DNA of 64,000 nucleotides from Robertmurraya korlensis NBRC 107688 (GTDB lineage: Bacteria; Bacillota; Bacilli; Bacillales; Cytobacillaceae), in the NCBI RefSeq assembly GCF_001591645.1, contig NZ_BCVH01000007.1:146520-210519 (forward strand), given 5' to 3'. Shown here in pieces: positions 58,460 through 64,000 of this stretch. The notes under the pieces were generated by a model that was given only the letters and a program-made list of their open reading frames with translations, searched no databases and was not told the origin of the DNA. Made by a program: the position numbers and the translations under genes. Position 1 is the stretch's first letter; every line of letters starts with the position of its first letter.

Positions 58460-60388
58460 TTGAACAATCATACGTTTGAAACATTACAATTTGGGATGAT
58501 TAAAGAGGAAATTGCCCATTACGCATTAACTAGCCAAGGGAAAGAAAAGGTGTTACAACTCACTCCATCTTTTCATGTAAAGCAAATACAATCATGGCTT
58601 GATGAAGTAACAGAAGCAGTGGGGATCATGAAAAAGAGCTCGAGTGTACCAGTTCATGGACTAGAAGGAATTGATATTTTGCTGCAAAGTATCAATAAAG
58701 GGGTTGCCCTTCGTCCTGATCTATTAATAAAACTTTATGACTTTTTAGATTGCTGCGGGAAAATGAGACGTTTTATGAAAGACAAGGAGTATATTGCCCC
58801 TCGGGTTACAAGCTATATTTATTCCATTGAAGAATTACCTGGACTCGCGGAGGAAATTAATCGTTGTATCCGAAACGGCGTTGTGGATGATTACGCAAGT
58901 AAGGAATTGTTGAAAATTAGAAAACAAATGGCTATACAAGAGGACCGATTAAAGGAAAAGCTCCAACAATTTGTACGCTCCTCTAAATTAAAAACATTCT
59001 TACAGGAAAGTGTTGTCAGTCAAAGAGAAGGCAGATACGTAGTACCGGTAAAAAGGGAATATCGTCAAAAAGTAAAAGGAGTTGTTCTAGATACCTCTTC
59101 TTCAGGATCGACGATTTTTATTGAGCCTGAAGAAATTAAAGCTTACCAAGATCAACTAGATTGGTTAAAGATGGATGAAGAAGCTGAAACTCAAAAGATC
59201 TTGATGTACCTTACCGGGTTAGTGGAAGAGAAAGAACAACAGATTCGGTTGGCAGTCGAAACAATGGTCCATTATGACTTTCTATTTGCGAAAGCAAAGT
59301 TTAGCCGGGCCATTGATGGGAGAAGTGTAGCAATTAACGAATCACACGATATTAAGTTAATTGAAGCCAGACATCCTTTATTGGGGAAAAATGTTGTACC
59401 ATTACATTTTACGCTTGGTTCACCAGAAAATGCGCTAGTAATTACAGGTCCTAATACAGGTGGGAAAACCGTTGTAATAAAAACAGTGGGCCTTTTAACT
59501 TTAATGGCTCAAGCCGGTTTACACCTTCCCGTTGCAGAAGGTAGTTCAGTTAGTATTTTTCAAAATATTTTAGTGGATATTGGTGATGGTCAAAGTATTT
59601 TAGAAAACTTGAGTACCTTTAGCTCTCGAATCGTAAATATTATTGAAATTCTAAAAGAAGCGAATGACCGTACATTAGTATTGTTGGATGAGTTGGGTTC
59701 AGGTACTGATCCAGCTGAAGGAATGGGGCTTGCGACGGCAATTCTGGAGCAGCTCTATAAAAAGGGAACCACATTGTTAGCAACGACTCATTATAGTGAA
59801 ATTAAAGAATTCGCAGATCATCAAGAAGGATTTGTTAATGGATCCATGGAGTTCGATTTAGAAACCCTTCGCCCAACCTATCGATTAATTATAGGAAAGG
59901 GAGGGGAAAGCCAAGCCTTTGCAATTGCGTTAAAGCTAGGGATTCACCCACGAATTATTCAACGAGCTCATCAAATCACATATAAAGAAGATAGAGTTTA
60001 TTCAGATTCACATTTATCACTATTGGAAAATAGAGAACTTGAGAAACAAATAATTATTAATAAGCATCAATCGAGAGAAAAAGTAGTGAAAGTATCAAAT
60101 CCGTCTGTTGCAAAATTTAATAAGGGTGATAATGTCATCGTTTCTCCAGAAAATGTGTTTGGTATTGTATACAAAGGACCTGATGATAAAGGGAACTACA
60201 TTGTTCAAATAAAAGGAGAAAAGGGATCTTATAACCATAAACGATTAACTCTCCATATTGAAGCAAGTGAGTTGTATCCACCAGATTATGATTTTGATAT
60301 TATTTTTGAAACAAAGGGAGATCGTAAATTAAATAAAATGCTTACAAAAAGGCATATCGAAGGGCTTAGCATTAATCATGAAAGCTAA
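58460..60388 (+). CDS. MutS2-like ATPase lacking the Smr domain
   Basis: 642 residues. N-terminal core/lever helices (residues about 1-310) precede the MutS ATPase: Walker A GPNTGGKT at 330-337, Walker B LLDELGSGTDP with Asp410-Glu411, and TTHYSEIKEF. A coiled segment and a KOW-like end (FNKGDNVIVSPENVFGIVYKG) follow, but the roughly 80-residue Smr nuclease of full MutS2 (about 785 residues) is absent. MutS2 of B. subtilis splits collided ribosomes. TTG 58460 lies 7 bases after AGGAGG. The attenuator leader suggests induction by translation stress. Confidence 0.82.
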   Translation: MNNHTFETLQFGMIKEEIAHYALTSQGKEKVLQLTPSFHVKQIQSWLDEVTEAVGIMKKSSSVPVHGLEGIDILLQSINKGVALRPDLLIKLYDFLDCCGKMRRFMKDKEYIAPRVTSYIYSIEELPGLAEEINRCIRNGVVDDYASKELLKIRKQMAIQEDRLKEKLQQFVRSSKLKTFLQESVVSQREGRYVVPVKREYRQKVKGVVLDTSSSGSTIFIEPEEIKAYQDQLDWLKMDEEAETQKILMYLTGLVEEKEQQIRLAVETMVHYDFLFAKAKFSRAIDGRSVAINESHDIKLIEARHPLLGKNVVPLHFTLGSPENALVITGPNTGGKTVVIKTVGLLTLMAQAGLHLPVAEGSSVSIFQNILVDIGDGQSILENLSTFSSRIVNIIEILKEANDRTLVLLDELGSGTDPAEGMGLATAILEQLYKKGTTLLATTHYSEIKEFADHQEGFVNGSMEFDLETLRPTYRLIIGKGGESQAFAIALKLGIHPRIIQRAHQITYKEDRVYSDSHLSLLENRELEKQIIINKHQSREKVVKVSNPSVAKFNKGDNVIVSPENVFGIVYKGPDDKGNYIVQIKGEKGSYNHKRLTLHIEASELYPPDYDFDIIFETKGDRKLNKMLTKRHIEGLSINHES

Positions 60389-60448
60389 AACATGATTTAC
60401 CCTTATTTGGATACACTATAGGGAAAGAGAGTAAGGGAGGGAGCAATC

Positions 60449-61459
60449 ATGGAACATTCTTATCACAATCTTAAATTAACTGCTCCAGAGGTGGGAAGCT
60501 TATGGATGCAATATATAAGTGACAGTTTGTCCAAATGTGTTCTTCGCCATTTTATTTATCATGTAAAAGATGAAGCGATTGGAAATGTCCTTCGTTATGC
60601 CCTAAGGTTATCTGAAACTCATCTTGATAAGATTAAAGAGTTTTTTTCGCAGGAAGGACTTCCGATTCCAGTTGGTTTCACAGACGATGATGTGAAAGTG
60701 GACGCACCAGCCTTATTTACGGATACTTTTATGATTGTGTACATTCATACCATGGCAATACATGGTTTGACAAGGTATTCAGGTGCAATTGGAACAGTTC
60801 TTAGAGAGGATATAAGGAAGTATTTTATTAAGTGTTGTACGGAGACCACGGATTTGTATGATCAAGCAACGGAAGTGGTATTGCACAAGGGGATTATCAG
60901 TAAGCCCCCAACCATGACAAATAAGCATACAGTTGAGTATGTGACAAAACAGAGCTTTCTGACTGGATGGTTTGGTGACCGTCGACCTATTAATACAATT
61001 GAAATCGGTGGCACGTATATTAATATGCATAAGACGATAGTAAAGGTAGTTTTAGAAATGGGTTTTAGACAGGTTACTCAGTTAAAAGAAGTTGAGCAAT
61101 ATATGACGCGAGCGGAAAAACTATGTAAGAAGCATATGGAGATATTAGCTAAAATGCTAACGGAAGATAATCTTCATTCACCAAAGACGTTTGAAGAAGA
61201 GGTGACAGACGTAACTGTCGCACCTTTCTCAGAAAAGCTTATGGTCTACCATATAACAACACTTCTTTCTGCAGCAATCGGGTATTATGGGGAAGCTCTG
61301 TCTATGTGTCAAAGAAGAGATTTGTCTGGAAGTTATGTAAAGATGATAACAGAAATGGGTCTATTAGCTGAAGATGGGGCGCAATTACTCATTGATTATG
61401 GATGGCTTGAACAACCTCCAGGAGCGCCAGATCGAAATAAATTAAAAAATGTAAAGTAG
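60449..61459 (+). CDS. DUF3231 family protein
   Basis: 336 residues built of two similar halves (each about 165 residues). LTAPEVGSLWMQYISDSLSKCVLRHFIYHVKDEAI is the family's opening (outline: LTAPExxxLWxxYxxDS), repeated at the start of half two; IKEFFSQEGLPIPVGFTDDDV and MAKMLTEDNL-type helices follow. A ferritin-like four-helix bundle is likely. Found in Bacillus, function unknown. AGGGAGGGAG precedes ATG. Confidence 0.88.
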   Translation: MEHSYHNLKLTAPEVGSLWMQYISDSLSKCVLRHFIYHVKDEAIGNVLRYALRLSETHLDKIKEFFSQEGLPIPVGFTDDDVKVDAPALFTDTFMIVYIHTMAIHGLTRYSGAIGTVLREDIRKYFIKCCTETTDLYDQATEVVLHKGIISKPPTMTNKHTVEYVTKQSFLTGWFGDRRPINTIEIGGTYINMHKTIVKVVLEMGFRQVTQLKEVEQYMTRAEKLCKKHMEILAKMLTEDNLHSPKTFEEEVTDVTVAPFSEKLMVYHITTLLSAAIGYYGEALSMCQRRDLSGSYVKMITEMGLLAEDGAQLLIDYGWLEQPPGAPDRNKLKNVK

Positions 61460-61463
61460 GGAG

Positions 61464-61494
61464 GAGTTGCTTTTACAGCAGCTCTTTTTCTTTT
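61464..61494 (+). terminator. Terminator after the DUF3231 gene
   Basis: GAGTTGCT pairs with AGCAGCTC (8 bp, one G-T), 5-base loop, TTTTTCTTTT tail. Confidence 0.8.
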
Positions 61495-61556
61495 GAAGGA
61501 AAAAGGGGCTAGTTATCGAATTATTTATAAAGATTTAAAAAACAGGAGGCGTATAG

Positions 61557-62579
61557 ATGAAAGCGGTTGGTTTATATAAATACTTACCAATAGATAACGA
61601 GGAAAGCCTAATTGATATAATAATAGAGAGACCTTTGCCCAAAGGGAAAGAACTACTTGTACAAATAAAAGCTATTTCTGTTAACCCTGTAGATACTAAG
61701 GTGCGTTCACCGAAGGATGTGGTGGAATCAGAGCCGAAAATATTGGGATGGGATGCGAGTGGAATAGTGGTTGACGCTGGGGAAGAATGCACATTGTTTC
61801 AACCTGGGGATGAGGTGTTTTATGCGGGAAGTCTGATTAGACAAGGGACGTATAGCGAGTTCCATCTCGTTGATGAAAGAATCGTAGGGATAAAGCCCAA
61901 AACACTCACGTTCCCTGAATCAGCAGCAATGCCATTAACTGCGATTACCGCGTGGGAAGCATTGTTTGAACGGCTTGGAATAGATCCTTCTAACAAAATT
62001 GATAATGGTGCTAAAACTGTCCTAATGATTGGTGGTGCTGGGGGAGTAGGGTCAATTGCTATTCAATTAGCGAAATGGGCAGGGTTACAAGTGATTGCTA
62101 CTGCCTCTCGTGAAGAGACGATAATATGGGTTCAAGAATGTGGTGCCGACTTTGTGATTAATCATTATCACTCTCTAAAAGACCAACTGGTAAATCTACA
62201 GATAAACAATGTAGATTATATCTTTTGCTTAAACGACACGGACCAGCATTGGAAAGGAATGACTGAGGTAATTAAGCCGCAAGGAAAGATCTGTTCAATT
62301 GTAGACAACAAGTACCCTATTGAATTGAACGCATTAAAAAGCAAGAGTGTCACCTTTGTTTGGGAATTTATGTTTACTAAGGCAATGTTTGAAACGGAGG
62401 ACATGATCTCACAGCATCAGATATTAAATAAAGTGAGCGACTTGATTAATGAAGGAATCATAAAAACAACCCTCAAGGAAACTTTGTCACCCATTAATGC
62501 TAAGAATCTACGTAAGGCTCATGCCATGCTAGAGTCTGGTAAAACAATCGGGAAAATTGTAATAGAGTCATTTGAATAA
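61557..62579 (+). CDS. Zinc-type alcohol dehydrogenase-like MDR oxidoreductase
   Basis: 340 residues of the medium-chain dehydrogenase/reductase superfamily, quinone-oxidoreductase-like branch. ISVNPVDTKVR and ILGWDASGIVVDAG form the N-terminal lobe, FPESAAMPLTAITAWEALF the hinge, and IGGAGGVGSIAIQLAK the NAD(P)H site. The catalytic Cys/His zinc ligands of true alcohol dehydrogenases are not evident. GGAGGCG lies 7 bases upstream. Substrate unknown. Confidence 0.88.
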   Translation: MKAVGLYKYLPIDNEESLIDIIIERPLPKGKELLVQIKAISVNPVDTKVRSPKDVVESEPKILGWDASGIVVDAGEECTLFQPGDEVFYAGSLIRQGTYSEFHLVDERIVGIKPKTLTFPESAAMPLTAITAWEALFERLGIDPSNKIDNGAKTVLMIGGAGGVGSIAIQLAKWAGLQVIATASREETIIWVQECGADFVINHYHSLKDQLVNLQINNVDYIFCLNDTDQHWKGMTEVIKPQGKICSIVDNKYPIELNALKSKSVTFVWEFMFTKAMFETEDMISQHQILNKVSDLINEGIIKTTLKETLSPINAKNLRKAHAMLESGKTIGKIVIESFE

Positions 62580-62632
62580 AAATGGTGGATTATTTAGGGT
62601 TAAGATAAATCATATGATTAGGAGTTAAATAG

Positions 62633-63304
62633 GTGAGTTTTGGTGTGCTTTTTATTATTTGTAATGTAATAGCAATGGTCGTTATTAAATGGTTGTTAAA
62701 TAATAAACAACGGTCCCATACATTAGCTATTGTCCGGAAATTAGTCATATTTGGTTATTCCTTATTTCTTCTTTCATTTATTACTGTTGAGGGACTAATT
62801 ATAAAAGAGGCTTATTCCAAGGAAATTTATGAAACGGAAGAAATTGATTTTGTTATCATCCTTGGAGCAGGGCTTCGAGGTGAGGAACCTTCAAAAACTT
62901 TACAAGGAAGATTAGATGCGGGACTAACATTTTTAAAGGAAAACCAAGACATCCCAGTAATTGTTTCGGGTGGACAAGGTCCAGGTGAGACCATTACAGA
63001 AGCAGAGGCGATGGGAACGTTTTTAGTTGAAAACGGTGTTGATAAGGAACGTATTATTTACGAAAGTTTATCCACAGATACGGATGAAAATCTGAAATTC
63101 TCTGGTGAGATGATGACTCAACTTGGTATGGAAAAACCAAAAGTTCTTATCATTACGAGTGATTATCATTTGTTCCGAGCGAAGCTTTTAGCAAATGATT
63201 ACGGTTTAACTGCTTATGGTCTTGGTGGAGATTCCCCGTTTTTTGTGAAAGTGAACTATTATATACGTGAGTATTTTGGTGTTGTTAAGGACTTTGTTTT
63301 ATGA
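62633..63304 (+). CDS. YdcF/SanA-like (DUF218) membrane protein
   Basis: 223 residues. Two N-terminal helices (about 1-20 and 36-58) anchor a DUF218 domain: FVIILGAGLRGEEPSKTLQGRLDAGL, VSGGQGPGETITEAEAMGTFL, ESLSTDTDENL and TSDYHLFRAKLL. Members affect envelope permeability or peptidoglycan precursor metabolism. The GTG start has AGGAG about 12 bases upstream. Monocistronic with a strong terminator. Confidence 0.88.
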   Translation: MSFGVLFIICNVIAMVVIKWLLNNKQRSHTLAIVRKLVIFGYSLFLLSFITVEGLIIKEAYSKEIYETEEIDFVIILGAGLRGEEPSKTLQGRLDAGLTFLKENQDIPVIVSGGQGPGETITEAEAMGTFLVENGVDKERIIYESLSTDTDENLKFSGEMMTQLGMEKPKVLIITSDYHLFRAKLLANDYGLTAYGLGGDSPFFVKVNYYIREYFGVVKDFVL

Positions 63305-63366
63305 TACAAAAAATGATGATGGAGATTACACTTTATCATATGTAATCATTGATTAAATTAAGTAGC

Positions 63367-63400
63367 AACCTATTCTTTCAAAAAGAATAGGTTTTTTTAT
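63367..63400 (+). terminator. Terminator after the DUF218 gene
   Basis: An 11-bp stem (AACCTATTCTT with AAGAATAGGTT), 5-base loop and TTTTTATTATTTTT tail. Confidence 0.9.
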
Positions 63401-63503
63401 TATTTTTCGAAATATTTGTTTAATATTGTACGATTGTCCGATACCAATCTTTTCCTCCCTCAATATAAATATAGAGCGAATATAAGTTTAAATAAGGGAG
63501 TGA

Positions 63504-64000
<497 letters not shown>

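Overview
The window looks like chromosomal DNA of a spore-forming member of the Bacillaceae (Bacillus or a split-off genus). It is AT-rich, with strong AGGAGG ribosome binding sites and frequent GTG and TTG starts. Many genes resemble Bacillus subtilis proteins (YlmA, YfmM, NiaP, YfkO, Mta, RNase J, Mqo). A collagen-like GPT-repeat protein, as found on Bacillus spore surfaces, runs off the right end. I see no rRNA, tRNA, CRISPR array, prophage or intact insertion sequence.

Layout. 1-5 kb: end of a CitA/DctS-type kinase with its response regulator, a secreted M14 carboxypeptidase and a YlmA-type ABC ATPase. 5-6.5 kb: two small membrane proteins around a Fur-box-controlled 41-residue membrane peptide. 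6.6-12.7 kb: an AraC regulator and a five-gene operon for aromatic ring cleavage (extradiol dioxygenase, C-C hydrolase, FAH-family enzyme, cyclase-family hydrolase, FAD monooxygenase) behind a cre-like site. 13-16.4 kb: mqo, a candidate type I toxin locus, threonine ammonia-lyase. 16.5-21 kb: uxaC-uxaB-uxaA for galacturonate. 21-23.5 kb: RpiR regulator divergent from a GH1 6-phospho-beta-glucosidase. 23.6-28 kb: small membrane proteins, RNase J, acetate transporter. 28-32.2 kb: GNAT, LuxR/GAF regulator, esterase plus Baeyer-Villiger monooxygenase. 32.3-38 kb: small housekeeping and hypothetical genes. 38-41 kb: Fur-box-controlled siderophore ABC transporter. 41-46 kb: GNATs, MerR/TipAS regulator, YkvA, YfmM-like ABC-F with a long leader. 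46-50.6 kb: NiaP, DUF421, nitroreductase, ArsR/SRPBCC pair. 50.7-55.3 kb: OmpR-type two-component system and a MarR/permease/Cys-peptide operon. 55.3-64 kb: DUF2935, GNAT, GtrA, a MutS2-like ATPase with a long leader, DUF3231, MDR dehydrogenase, YdcF-like protein, collagen-like protein.

The most striking finding is a pair of leaders built on the same plan: promoter, strong RBS, very short leader ORF (9 and 7 codons), a downstream segment perfectly complementary to the leader ORF, then intrinsic-terminator hairpins before the main gene. One precedes a YfmM-like ABC-F ATPase and its leader peptide ends Phe-Val-Ile at codon 9, as in the stalling peptide ErmCL. The other precedes a MutS2-like ATPase that keeps the clamp, ATPase and KOW-like parts but lacks the Smr nuclease domain. 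Both look like ribosome-mediated attenuators, suggesting translation-stress or antibiotic-responsive ribosome protection and rescue genes. Other notable items are the candidate type I toxin with a sequestered RBS and 5'-3' pairing, the Fur-linked membrane peptide, the metal-thiol-like MarR/permease operon, and the unusual Cys/Lys-rich head of the collagen-like protein.
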